Of a stretch of 64,000 nucleotides of DNA, positions 42,309-50,734 are shown in pieces. Origin of the DNA: JALYXI01 sp963795835 (lineage in GTDB: Bacteria; Acidobacteriota; Terriglobia; Bryobacterales; Bryobacteraceae). Location of the stretch: positions 124,001-188,000 of the forward strand of contig CAWCJC010000003.1 of assembly GCA_963795835.1 (NCBI GenBank), read 5' to 3'. A program made the position numbers and the translations under genes. Each line of letters starts with the position of its first letter. Positions within the stretch are counted from its first letter, which is position 1. Below the pieces are notes generated by a model. That model saw only the letters and a program-made list of their open reading frames with translations. It did not search any database and had not been told where the DNA came from.

Positions 42309-43334
42309 TCATTGACCAAGCAGCTCGATAAGGTATGGTTTCCAGATTGCCGCTCGGGAATGCGTACCGTGGCCGCGCGTCTCCTCGCTCGTCGGAATGA
42401 GGATGTAGCGGCCCTTCTTCACTCTCTTGATTTCGCGCTCCAGAATGCCCAGTTCGGGAGGATTCACCTCATCGTCCGCCGAATTCACGGCGTAAAGCGG
42501 AGCTTTGATCTTTTCGAGTTGCGGGGCTGGATTGTAATCGGAGGAGGATTCGAACTGGTAGAGCATGTCGTTCGCATCGGCTTCCAGCGCGCGGCGTTTC
42601 AGGGCTTGGAAAGCGCGGTCGGCCTCTGCTTGCGTGGGGTTGGCTTTGTGGAGTTGGAGCGGGCTTGAAGTCATCATAAAAAGACCGAATTGGGCGGCGA
42701 TCAAGCCCCGCGGAGGAGAATCATATTCGCCGTTCTTCCATTCCGGGTCTGATCTTATGCTGTCGATGATCATGTCGCGCAACATGCGGTTCCGTCCCGC
42801 AATCTCCACGGGCGCGCTGGCCAGGGGCATCAGCGCATCCATAAAGTCGGGATAGGTTTCGCCCCACATCCAGGCGTGCATCGCGCCCATGGACGTGCCC
42901 ATGACCAGGCGGAGATGGTCGATGTGGAGGGCATCGTGAACCAGTTGGTGCTGGGCGCGCACCATGTCGGAGTAGCGGTAATGCGGGAAGCGTGCGTGCA
43001 GGCCATCGCTTGGCTTCGACGATTGACCATGGCCGATGTTGTCGGGGAGGATCAGGAAGAATCGTTCCTGGTCAAGCGGCTGGCCCTTGCCGAACAACTC
43101 GCCCGCGAAGTTCGGGTTTAACAGCGATTGGCCGCTTCCGCCGGTGCCGTGGCCAATGAGCACGGCATTCAGGGCGTGGCCCCTGGCATCGCGGCGCAGA
43201 GTACCAAGAGTGGTGTAATGCAAGCGTAAATCTTTTAGGGATTCCCCTGATTGGAACGTAAATTCCGGGACGATGTAATCACTTTCAGCGGCGCGAAGCG
43301 TGATGGCTGCCAAAAGCAGAAGAGCGCGAAGCAT
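42309..43334 (-). CDS. Secreted alpha/beta hydrolase, homoserine O-acetyltransferase-like
   Basis: A 341-residue protein with a signal peptide (MLRALLLLAAITLRAAES). The fold resembles the MetX/homoserine acetyltransferase branch: LRLHYTTLGTLRRDARGHALNAVLIGHGTGGSGQS, LPDNIGHGQSSKP, the nucleophile elbow VMGTSMGAMHAWMWGE, an Asp in YAVNSADDEV and a late His in RGHGTHSRAAIW. A signal peptide and the absence of other methionine genes argue against a true MetX and for a periplasmic esterase or peptidase. It is divergent from the next hydrolase across 35 bases. Confidence 0.85.
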   Translation of the reverse strand: MLRALLLLAAITLRAAESDYIVPEFTFQSGESLKDLRLHYTTLGTLRRDARGHALNAVLIGHGTGGSGQSLLNPNFAGELFGKGQPLDQERFFLILPDNIGHGQSSKPSDGLHARFPHYRYSDMVRAQHQLVHDALHIDHLRLVMGTSMGAMHAWMWGETYPDFMDALMPLASAPVEIAGRNRMLRDMIIDSIRSDPEWKNGEYDSPPRGLIAAQFGLFMMTSSPLQLHKANPTQAEADRAFQALKRRALEADANDMLYQFESSSDYNPAPQLEKIKAPLYAVNSADDEVNPPELGILEREIKRVKKGRYILIPTSEETRGHGTHSRAAIWKPYLIELLGQ

Positions 43335-43369
43335 GTCAGAAGCATACGAAATTGGTAAACTTTGGGTCC

Positions 43370-44260
43370 ATGCCGGGAAGAACATTCTGGGCTTTCGTTG
43401 TCTGCGCGGCGCTGTCGGCAAGCTTGCCGGCCGCGGAAAAACACGATGTCGCGTATGCGCATCCGGGCGATAAAACATTACTGCTGGACGCGCACGTACC
43501 CGAAGGCGCGGGCCCCTTCCCAGCGGTGATTTTCGTCCACGGAGGCGGCTTCGACACCGGCAGCAAGAGCACGAACACCCGCACGGTGCTGGAGCCTGTG
43601 GAACGGGCGGGCTATGCCTGGTTCAGCATCGATTTCCGCATGGCGCCGGAGTTTCAGTTTGCGCAAACCCGGGAGGATATTGAAAGCGCCATCCGATGGG
43701 TAAAGGCGAACGCGTCGGAATACAAGGTAAACGCGGGAAAGCTGGCGCTGATCGGCGAGTCGTCCGGCGCGCTGCTGGCCAATTACGTGGGGACCCATGA
43801 AACCCCGGAGACACGCGTAGCGGCGGTGGTGGATCTTTATGGGCCGGTGGACTATTCGAGATTAGCGCTGGAGCGCATCGATCATCCCGAGCGGTTCAAT
43901 ATGGCCAGCATCAACCGGCACGCCGCGCAGGGCGGCGGAACTCACTTCTTCGGCGTTCACAAGGTGGATACGGATGGACTGCGGAAGCTCTATGAACTGG
44001 CCCCCATTGCGGCAGTCCATAAGGGCATGGCGCCCTTTCTATGCATCCATGGCACCAAGGACGATCAGGTGCCCTATCAGCAATCGGTAGCAATGTGCAA
44101 TGCCATGAAGGCCGTGGAAGCGGGTTGCGAATTGATCACCATCGAAGGCGGCGGTCATAGCATGAGCGGGTGGCGCGCGCCGGAGATGCAACATTGGAAG
44201 GCGGAGTTGGTGGCGTGGCTCGATAAAACGTTGCAGGTCGCCAGGGCAGCAGCCTTATAG
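43370..44260 (+). CDS. Secreted alpha/beta hydrolase (acetyl-esterase/BD-FAE-like)
   Basis: A 296-residue protein with a signal peptide (MPGRTFWAFVVCAALSASLPAAE). The core has AVIFVHGGGFDTGSKS (oxyanion HGGG), the elbow ALIGESSGALLANYVGTH (G-x-S-x-G), the acid in IHGTKDDQVPYQQS and the His in IEGGGHSMSGW. Such enzymes deacetylate or de-esterify sugars and polymers. The ATG was preferred over a TTG six codons upstream because it begins the signal peptide. The stop faces the convergent 171-residue gene at 18 bases. Confidence 0.88.
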   Translation: MPGRTFWAFVVCAALSASLPAAEKHDVAYAHPGDKTLLLDAHVPEGAGPFPAVIFVHGGGFDTGSKSTNTRTVLEPVERAGYAWFSIDFRMAPEFQFAQTREDIESAIRWVKANASEYKVNAGKLALIGESSGALLANYVGTHETPETRVAAVVDLYGPVDYSRLALERIDHPERFNMASINRHAAQGGGTHFFGVHKVDTDGLRKLYELAPIAAVHKGMAPFLCIHGTKDDQVPYQQSVAMCNAMKAVEAGCELITIEGGGHSMSGWRAPEMQHWKAELVAWLDKTLQVARAAAL

Positions 44261-44278
44261 CCTGGTACTGAACAACTT

Positions 44279-44794
44279 CTACCTCGGCGCTGTTCGCGTT
44301 GAGGGTTTTGAGTCTTTCACGAAGACGTCTTTTCCGCGGCCCGTCGTCCGGGAACCCTGGAACTGGTAACCGTGTTGGACGGTAAGTGTCTTTTCGATGA
44401 CCAGATCGTGGCCGGACGCTTCCAGATGATGCTTGTAGATGGTCGTAACGGTGGAATCCTGAATGTTTCGGACGGTTTCCGTGACCAGAGTTTCGCCTTC
44501 CCAATGCGCCTTGGCGTTGATGATCGATTTGCCGGGATTGGCGTTTACGCTTTCGGAGTTGTCGAGGTTATACGAAATCACTTCGTGGACCGGGGCGCCG
44601 GATTTCGTGGGCCGGCGCGCCGTGTCGATCGTAATGCCGGACGTGGTTTGCTTGATTGTGAGGACGATCGGTCCAATCGGGAGATCTTGATGGGCCGATT
44701 CGCTCCGTGCGGCATCCATCGTCCACGTGCCCGAAAGATCGGGAGTTTGGAACGCAAGAACAAGAAGAGCGGCAGCCAGCATATCCGCCCTCAA
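44279..44794 (-). CDS. Exported hypothetical protein
   Basis: A 171-residue protein with an N-terminal signal (MRADMLAAALLVLAFQ) followed by TPDLSGTWTMDAARSES. The DLSGTW opening is shared by many small secreted beta-rich (lipocalin-like) acidobacterial proteins of unknown function. The rest has alternating beta-type stretches (PIVLTIKQTTSGITIDT, HWEGETLVTETV). Its ATG overlaps the stop of the M14 peptidase gene (ATGA), so the two are translationally coupled. No catalytic motif is seen. Confidence 0.7.
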   Translation of the reverse strand: MRADMLAAALLVLAFQTPDLSGTWTMDAARSESAHQDLPIGPIVLTIKQTTSGITIDTARRPTKSGAPVHEVISYNLDNSESVNANPGKSIINAKAHWEGETLVTETVRNIQDSTVTTIYKHHLEASGHDLVIEKTLTVQHGYQFQGSRTTGRGKDVFVKDSKPSTRTAPR

Positions 44795-47418
44795 TCTATC
44801 AAAGTATTGAAGAGCAGTTTATAGGTGCCGTAAGTCTGCGCACGGTGCTGGGCTCGGAATCCGATAAGGACAATCTTCCCCGTGCCCATGTGCGCGGCCA
44901 CCACGCCCCCCGTGCGGGCCAGATTATCTTCGCCAATCAGCCACCCGCTTTGGAGCAGGTCGCGATCGGCGTATCGCGCGATCACCTCATACCGTTCGTT
45001 GTGCGCGGTGGGCGTGAGCACGAAGGCAGGGTCGCCCATCAGATAGACCGCAAGCGCATCGGAGGGCATCCCGTAGGCAAGCGGGTTCGCGTTATCCACT
45101 TTGATTTTGAGCGTGGACCCGGGGCACCAGAACTCTTTCGTGGTCTTGTTCGCAACCGCGTTGCGGATGCTCAGGCCGAAGCGCTCGATGGCGAAGTTGC
45201 TCGCGCCTCCCAAGGTGACCAGCGTGCCCCCCTTTTCCACAAAAGTACGAAGAGCGGTAACTCCTTCTGCGCCGATTCCCGTTTTATATTCTTTCGGCAG
45301 CGGAACCATCCCGAAGCCGCCTCCTCCGCCAAGACCCGGGCCGCGTTCGCCAGCCGCACCCGCGGCAGTAGCCCCGCCGCGAGGCGCCGCAGGCTCGCCG
45401 ACAAGGGTCGCCGTCGAATCTTCGGGAATCAGAATGACGTCGAACTTAGCGTTAAGATTTCCTTTCTTGATCTCTGCGTCCAGCACGGGGGTGGAGTTGA
45501 AGTTGAATCGCTCCAGCGTGAAGCGCGTCCAGCCCTCGTCGATATTGCCGCCGCCATACCGCATGTACATCCCGATGCGAAGCTTCTTTACATCGTGAAT
45601 CCCCGCGGAAACGGGCGTATTCAGCGGTCGGAAATCCACTCCTGTTTGTTGGGCAATGGCTGCGAGCGTCGCATTGGGCGCAGCGGGAACTACGAAATCG
45701 CCGGACTTCAGACCCTGTGAGGGTTTATCGACGCGACGCACCGTAATGCCTTGCGCAAGCAGTTGATTCACCGCGTGGAAGCTCTCGTTCAGATTGCCTC
45801 CCAGGGAGTAACCCGCGCCGCCTTTGGTCACCACTCCGTTGTGATGCACGGGGCCGGTGAGCACAGTAAGGTTCGCGGTGAGGGGTTCGTCAATTGGGTC
45901 GACGCGCACGCCCATATACTCATACATCGTGTCCGTCGACATGTCGTACGGGCGTATGGGCGAGCCGTCTTTGTTGCGCGTCCATTCGTTATCCGGGAAG
46001 AACGTTCGGCCCAGCAGGTAGCGGATCAAGCCCATTTTGGGCTGCGCCATGGACACCACGTAAGAGCCGGGCGCGTAAGTCATTCCGCTCTCGAGCGTAA
46101 TGGGTTGCGATGCCTGCTTGATCTCGATGCCCTGCAGCAGAAGCTTATTGATCATCAACTCCGTTGTCAGCGGATCGTGCTGGGCGGCGGGAATCACGTA
46201 AGCCCCAGGCTTGCCCGCCGCGCCGCGTTCGGTTTGGCGCTTGCCTTTCAGATACGCATTCCAAAGCACGGTATCTTTGTTGCGCGCCGTGAGATCGAGC
46301 GTGGCCCAGGCTGAGATTTTCTGGCGTTCCACAATGTCGCGAAGATGCCACCAACCGCCGGGCCAGGGATTCGGGAAGACAGTCTCTTCTTCGTATTTCG
46401 GCATGTTGCGCACTCCGCCTTGAAGCTGCTCCGGGTGCAGGTAAAGCGGCGTCGCCAGCTGCGCGGCTGCGGATTCGGTAAGCATGCCGGCAATGTTGTG
46501 GAAGGGTGTGATCCAGTGGAAACCGAAGTGTCCCCAGCCGGAATACTCGCCCATGTTGAAGACGCCGGACTTCGCTTCTTCCTCCTCCTTGTAAGCCATG
46601 TGCGCGCCGTACCAGCTGAGTTCGCGCCAGATCAGTGGATCGGCCATGGGGCGCACCGGCTCGGCATAGGGCGGCAGGAAAATGCGCGCTCCATAAGGGC
46701 CCATGCCGTGATGATCCACATAGGCTTCGGGCCGCCAGTCGGTGAAGAGAATCTTCGCCATGTACTGGGAATCGGGAAGATTGGTCATGAAGGCATCGCG
46801 GTTATTGTCGTGCCCCGCGTACTTCTGATAAAGGTTCGGAGGGTTGCTGCCTTCAAACTCGGTATCCAGGTTCTTGCGGTACCAATCCGTGACCATAATT
46901 TCGCCATCGGGATTGAAGCAGGGAACCACAATGGAGACCACGTTATCCAGAATGCGTTGCGCTTCTTCATCCTTGCGGGAGAGTTCGTCGTAAACCAGTT
47001 CGGGGGCCATCTGCGCGCCGCCGATCTCAGTCGCATGCATGCTCATGGATTGCACAACAATCGGGCGAGCCTCGGGGAGCAGCGCTTTCACTTGGGCTTC
47101 GCTGAGCCCGCGAGAATCGCTGAGCTTGAGGTTAACTTCGCGAATGCGGTCCAGGCGGGCCATGTTGGCCGGTGAAGTAACGATGGCCATCAGAAAGGGG
47201 TTGCCTTCGGATGTAGGGCCCATGTCGATCACTTTGAGGCGGCCACCCGATTCCTTCTCCATAACGTGGAAATATTCGACGATCTTGTCCCAGCGCGCCA
47301 TCTTGCGATCGGCGCCCAATTGGAAGCCAAAAAATTTTTCAGGCGGCGTAATTTGGGCAGCGGCGGGGCAAACGGCGTAGAGCAGAATAAGGGAGAGAAC
47401 GGATTTCAGGTGGCCCAT
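44791..47418 (-). CDS. Secreted M14-family zinc carboxypeptidase-like protein
   Basis: An 875-residue protein with a signal peptide (MGHLKSVLSLILLYAVCPAAAQ). The M14 domain occupies the first half: IDMGPTSEGNPFLMAIVTSPAN, the zinc-binding VQSMSMHATEIGGAQMAPEL (H-x-x-E), SIVVPCFNPDGEIMVTDWYRKN and YVDHHGMGPYGARIF. The second half is a long accessory region with a Gly-rich linker (RGGATAAGAAGERGPGLGGGGG) and a DJ-1/glutaminase-like segment. It degrades peptides outside the cytoplasm. The upstream in-frame ATG would overlap the divergent lipoprotein gene and precede the signal peptide, so it was rejected. Confidence 0.88.
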   Translation of the reverse strand: MGHLKSVLSLILLYAVCPAAAQITPPEKFFGFQLGADRKMARWDKIVEYFHVMEKESGGRLKVIDMGPTSEGNPFLMAIVTSPANMARLDRIREVNLKLSDSRGLSEAQVKALLPEARPIVVQSMSMHATEIGGAQMAPELVYDELSRKDEEAQRILDNVVSIVVPCFNPDGEIMVTDWYRKNLDTEFEGSNPPNLYQKYAGHDNNRDAFMTNLPDSQYMAKILFTDWRPEAYVDHHGMGPYGARIFLPPYAEPVRPMADPLIWRELSWYGAHMAYKEEEEAKSGVFNMGEYSGWGHFGFHWITPFHNIAGMLTESAAAQLATPLYLHPEQLQGGVRNMPKYEEETVFPNPWPGGWWHLRDIVERQKISAWATLDLTARNKDTVLWNAYLKGKRQTERGAAGKPGAYVIPAAQHDPLTTELMINKLLLQGIEIKQASQPITLESGMTYAPGSYVVSMAQPKMGLIRYLLGRTFFPDNEWTRNKDGSPIRPYDMSTDTMYEYMGVRVDPIDEPLTANLTVLTGPVHHNGVVTKGGAGYSLGGNLNESFHAVNQLLAQGITVRRVDKPSQGLKSGDFVVPAAPNATLAAIAQQTGVDFRPLNTPVSAGIHDVKKLRIGMYMRYGGGNIDEGWTRFTLERFNFNSTPVLDAEIKKGNLNAKFDVILIPEDSTATLVGEPAAPRGGATAAGAAGERGPGLGGGGGFGMVPLPKEYKTGIGAEGVTALRTFVEKGGTLVTLGGASNFAIERFGLSIRNAVANKTTKEFWCPGSTLKIKVDNANPLAYGMPSDALAVYLMGDPAFVLTPTAHNERYEVIARYADRDLLQSGWLIGEDNLARTGGVVAAHMGTGKIVLIGFRAQHRAQTYGTYKLLFNTLID

Positions 47419-47491
47419 GGTTCTGCGTAGGGTACCGGAAACGGGAGTGGGAAGCAAATTCGCGATATACTCTGCGCCGAGGAGCAATTCC

Positions 47492-48496
47492 ATGACCCGG
47501 TTTCTGAAACTGCCGTTCCGATTTTTGCCGATTGTTACGCTTGCAATGCTCGCTGGATGCGCGTCACCTCGGCACTCCGTGGACGAGAGCTACTTTCTGA
47601 TTGCAACGAACATTAAGCTCCCATATTGGAAAACCGCGTTTGCGGGGCTCTCAAAGTCCGCTGCGGCACTCGGAGTGAAAGCGGAAATGGCCGGGCCCGA
47701 TACTTATGACCCGAAAGCCGAACACGAGGAATTCCAACGCATTTTGAAGCTGAAGCAGAAGCCTTCGGGCATTTTGGTTTCGCCGGGAGACGCCAAGCTC
47801 ATTCAACCGGACATCAATGAGGCGATCTCAGCCGGCATCCCGGTCATTACGATGGATTCCGACGCCGAGGGCAGCAATCGGTTGATGTTCATCGGCACGG
47901 ACAATTACAAGGCGGGCACGCAGGGCGGGGAACTGGTAGCGCGCGAGCTGAAGGGCGCCGGCAACGTGGTGATGTACACGCTACCCTCACAAGCGAATCT
48001 GAACCAGAGACTGCGCGGATATCAGGATGTGTTTGCCGCTCACCCGAAGATCAAGATCACGCAAATCGTTGATATGAAAGGCGACCCCCGCGTTGCATTC
48101 GATTCTACGTCGGCGATTCTGGCAAACGGCAGCGGCAAGGTAGACGCGTTCGTGTGCCTCGAAGCCATCTCCTGCGCCGAGGTTGCCGAAGTCCTGGACC
48201 GGCAGCATGTCCGGAACAAAGTTGTCGTCGCGATGGATACGGACCCGCGCACGGTCGAGTGGATCCAGAAAGGCGGAATTCTTGCCACCATCGGGCAGAA
48301 GCCATACACCATGGCCTACTACGGCTTGAAGATGCTGGGCGATATTCAGCATGACAAAATTGGTCCGTTGAATACGCATTTCAGCGGAATGGCCTTCTCG
48401 CCGATTCCGGCGTTTGTCGATACGGGAGCAACTCTAATCGACAAGAGTAATGTAGAAGAGTTTGTGAAACAGTTGAATACGGAGACGAAGAGCTAA
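47492..48496 (+). CDS. Lipoprotein sugar-binding protein (RbsB-like periplasmic binding protein)
   Basis: A 334-residue protein. The signal peptide ends in lipobox L-A-G-C, so it is membrane-anchored. The fold is a type 1 periplasmic binding protein: YFLIATNIKLPYWKTAFAGLSKSAAALGVKAE, GILVSPGDAKLIQPDINEAISAGIPVITMDSDAEGSNRLMFIGTDNY (typical of ribose/xylose binders) and VVVAMDTDPRTVEWIQKGGILATIGQKPYTMAYYGLKML. No permease or ATPase gene is adjacent, so it may serve a remote ABC system or act as a chemoreceptor ligand protein. GAGGAG lies eight bases before the ATG. Confidence 0.9.
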   Translation: MTRFLKLPFRFLPIVTLAMLAGCASPRHSVDESYFLIATNIKLPYWKTAFAGLSKSAAALGVKAEMAGPDTYDPKAEHEEFQRILKLKQKPSGILVSPGDAKLIQPDINEAISAGIPVITMDSDAEGSNRLMFIGTDNYKAGTQGGELVARELKGAGNVVMYTLPSQANLNQRLRGYQDVFAAHPKIKITQIVDMKGDPRVAFDSTSAILANGSGKVDAFVCLEAISCAEVAEVLDRQHVRNKVVVAMDTDPRTVEWIQKGGILATIGQKPYTMAYYGLKMLGDIQHDKIGPLNTHFSGMAFSPIPAFVDTGATLIDKSNVEEFVKQLNTETKS

Positions 48497-48524
48497 GGAC
48501 GCGCCGCTTGAATAAGAAGCCGCC

Positions 48525-49601
48525 CTACGGCATGCTGTGATGCGTTTGCTTATGTCCGCCAAAGCGGACAGAGTAACTGGCCAGCCAAAGGAAATCGGCG
48601 AAGGCCGCGTCTCCGTGGGTGCCGTAGACCCGGTCGGGATAGCTGCGCGTGCGGTCGCGAAGAATGGCCTTGCCGACGTTAGCTGTAAAGAGATGGCGGC
48701 GCCAAACATACTGCGCGCCGGTTTCGATCGACACGGCGTAGCCGGAGCGGCGGAAACCATCGTTATCTCCGATCAGATCCTTGGCGGGCACGCCTTCCCA
48801 TCGAGGCCCGGCTGTCAGAGAGAGGCCGCGGATCTTGCGTACGGGTGCGGCGATGCCAGCCTCCAGCAGATACTGATCCGAAATGGAAACCTGCTGCAGG
48901 AGCGGCTTAGCTGTAGGCGAGCGAACTACGCCATTCGTGTTCTGCGGCGTTGCGATATAGCTCCCATTGAAGTACGCTTGCGCCACCGAGCCGAAATTCT
49001 TGAACGATTGCCAGCCAAACACGATTCCATAGCCGCCGGACCCGGGTTGGATCGAGTAATCGGCCAGGACTTTCACAGGACCTTTGCCATCCAGCTTATC
49101 GACTGTGTTCGCGATGTTGTCGCGGCCAGAAGCGAACTGTGCCCCTAATGTGAAGGCGACATTTCCGCGGGTGTTCTCGCGCGGGTCCCATAGCCAGCCC
49201 TGTGCGGTAACGATTACGTCGCCCAGCCCCTGCGTCGTGCTGGTGTAAGGCGAGTTGTTGCCGCGGCGGCTGGCAAGCAGCAAGGGCGCGTCCACCTGAA
49301 CGCTGAAGCGATGGCTGATCTGATAATTCAGGTTGTAATTAAGCAGGTTAATCTTGTTTTCAATCTGCGTGCCTTGTTCGACGCGCTGCTTCTGTTCGAC
49401 ATCGCCGACAAAGTGCTTGAAAGAGAACTGGTGGCGCAAACCCGTGGTGAACTGCAGCTCACCCGGATTCAGATAACCCCCTTCCGACTCGGGACCGCCA
49501 TTCACGGAGCTGGACCGTGCCACAATGCAGCCCTGTCCAAAAAGATTTGCGCCCCACAATGCCGTAACAATTGCGCACGCGGCAACTCCCTGTCTCACCA
49601 T
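48525..49601 (-). CDS. Predicted outer-membrane beta-barrel protein
   Basis: A 358-residue protein with a signal peptide ending near FGQG. The rest consists of alternating amphipathic strands with many aromatic-ended segments (INLLNYNLNYQISHRFSVQVDAP, GYGIVFGWQSFKNFGSVAQAYFNGSYI), as in transporter-like outer-membrane barrels. It is Gly/Asn-rich and lacks known catalytic motifs. The function is unknown; neighbouring TlpA and FecR-like genes hint at an envelope role, but nothing ties them mechanistically. Confidence 0.65.
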   Translation of the reverse strand: MVRQGVAACAIVTALWGANLFGQGCIVARSSSVNGGPESEGGYLNPGELQFTTGLRHQFSFKHFVGDVEQKQRVEQGTQIENKINLLNYNLNYQISHRFSVQVDAPLLLASRRGNNSPYTSTTQGLGDVIVTAQGWLWDPRENTRGNVAFTLGAQFASGRDNIANTVDKLDGKGPVKVLADYSIQPGSGGYGIVFGWQSFKNFGSVAQAYFNGSYIATPQNTNGVVRSPTAKPLLQQVSISDQYLLEAGIAAPVRKIRGLSLTAGPRWEGVPAKDLIGDNDGFRRSGYAVSIETGAQYVWRRHLFTANVGKAILRDRTRSYPDRVYGTHGDAAFADFLWLASYSVRFGGHKQTHHSMP

Positions 49602-49650
49602 GCAGGGATGTTAGAGGATACGAGTCGTCAGGCACAATAACCTGAATCGA

Positions 49651-50172
49651 TTACTTCATGTGGGAGACAAACGCCGTGGGCTTGGGGCCGGTACGGTCGC
49701 CCGTGAGCCAGGCAATTCGGCTTCGTAGTTCCTCCGCGGTGATTTGGCCGGAGACCTGAGCTTGGATGGAGCCATCGCGATCCACAAAAACGGTCGCAGG
49801 GACGGCCTCGGCCTTTGAAAGCCGGAACAGCGTTTCCCCGGAGATACCGGTCCAGACAGGGAAGGAGATGCTGTAAGCTTTCGCCGCTTCGGGTACTTTG
49901 GCGGTGCTTTTGGGATCGTCCACAGCCGCTGCGATGAAGAGGAGATTGGCGTCGGTATTCGCCTGCGCTGCTTTGACCAGCATAGGCATCTCTTCGCGGC
50001 AGGGCACACACCAGGTCGCCCAAAAATTGAGCACGATTAATTTGCCGCGGAAATCCTTGAGGCGAACTGTTTCGCCCGCAAGGGTCTTGGCCGTAAGGTC
50101 CGCCTTAGCGGCAGCATCGGCGTGAGCGGGAAAGGCGAGAGTTAAGTAAAGTAGCAGTTTGGCGGCGCGCAT
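49651..50172 (-). CDS. TlpA-family thiol:disulfide reductase
   Basis: A 173-residue thioredoxin-fold protein with a signal peptide (MRAAKLLLYLTLAFPAHADA). The redox site is FWATWCVPCREEMPML (C-x-x-C), and the cis-Pro is in AVPATVFVDRDGSI. It is probably periplasmic, reducing disulfides in cytochrome c maturation or other secreted proteins. Its first 14 bases overlap the 5' end of the divergent FecR-like gene if both starts are right. Confidence 0.9.
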   Translation of the reverse strand: MRAAKLLLYLTLAFPAHADAAAKADLTAKTLAGETVRLKDFRGKLIVLNFWATWCVPCREEMPMLVKAAQANTDANLLFIAAAVDDPKSTAKVPEAAKAYSISFPVWTGISGETLFRLSKAEAVPATVFVDRDGSIQAQVSGQITAEELRSRIAWLTGDRTGPKPTAFVSHMK

Positions 50173-50719
50173 TGTCCTGATTCTTATTGTTTCTACATTC
50201 GGAGGCGCGTTGCGGGCGCAGCCGCTGATTTCCAACTACTCCGGTTTGGTGCTGCACTGTGAGGGCGAGGTTCGTTGGGACGGGAAATTGATGGAGCCAA
50301 TTTCCGGGCATTTTCCGCTATTGCGGAAAGGTTCGCTGCTGGAGGTGGAGAAAGGGCGGGTTGAAATCCTCATGGCTCCGGGGGTGCTGTTGTGGTTGGG
50401 GCCCCACAGTTCGGTTCGGATGCGGAGCATCGATTTGGCGGATGCGCGGATTGACTTTCTTTCGGGATCGCTGATGATGCAGACGGCGGAGCTTCCGGCG
50501 GGAAACGCGGTCACGGTGAGTTCCAAGAGCGAAGAGATTCATGCGAAGCCCCGGAGTATTTACAGAAGTAATGTGTCCCCTGAGATGGAGCGATGGGTGC
50601 GTGAGCGCGCGCGGGTGATTGCAGTCCGGAATGCGATGTCGCGTCGGAAGCATGGGCATCGCCCCAGTGGCGGCCGGCCATATCCAAGCGCCGCGCCTGC
50701 TTTGGCGGGGCGGACGTAA
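50159..50719 (+). CDS. Exported FecR-like protein
   Basis: A 186-residue protein with a signal peptide (MAARIVLILIVSTFGGALRAQ) read from a TTG. The middle resembles a FecR domain: LLRKGSLLEVEKGRVEILMAPGVLLWLGPHSSVRM and ARIDFLSGSLMMQ. These beta-rich domains often bind surface components. The C-terminal 50 residues are basic and proline-rich. No sigma factor or TonB gene is adjacent as in a classic FecIRA locus. The TTG start overlaps the divergent TlpA start. Confidence 0.65.
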   Translation: MAARIVLILIVSTFGGALRAQPLISNYSGLVLHCEGEVRWDGKLMEPISGHFPLLRKGSLLEVEKGRVEILMAPGVLLWLGPHSSVRMRSIDLADARIDFLSGSLMMQTAELPAGNAVTVSSKSEEIHAKPRSIYRSNVSPEMERWVRERARVIAVRNAMSRRKHGHRPSGGRPYPSAAPALAGRT

Positions 50720-50734
50720 TCCCATGACCAGGGG

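Noticed and set aside
42309..43334. Assignment of the alpha/beta hydrolase as a true homoserine O-acetyltransferase (metX)
   Set aside because: It has a signal peptide and no methionine-pathway neighbours. The fold branch fits, but the location outside the cytoplasm does not.
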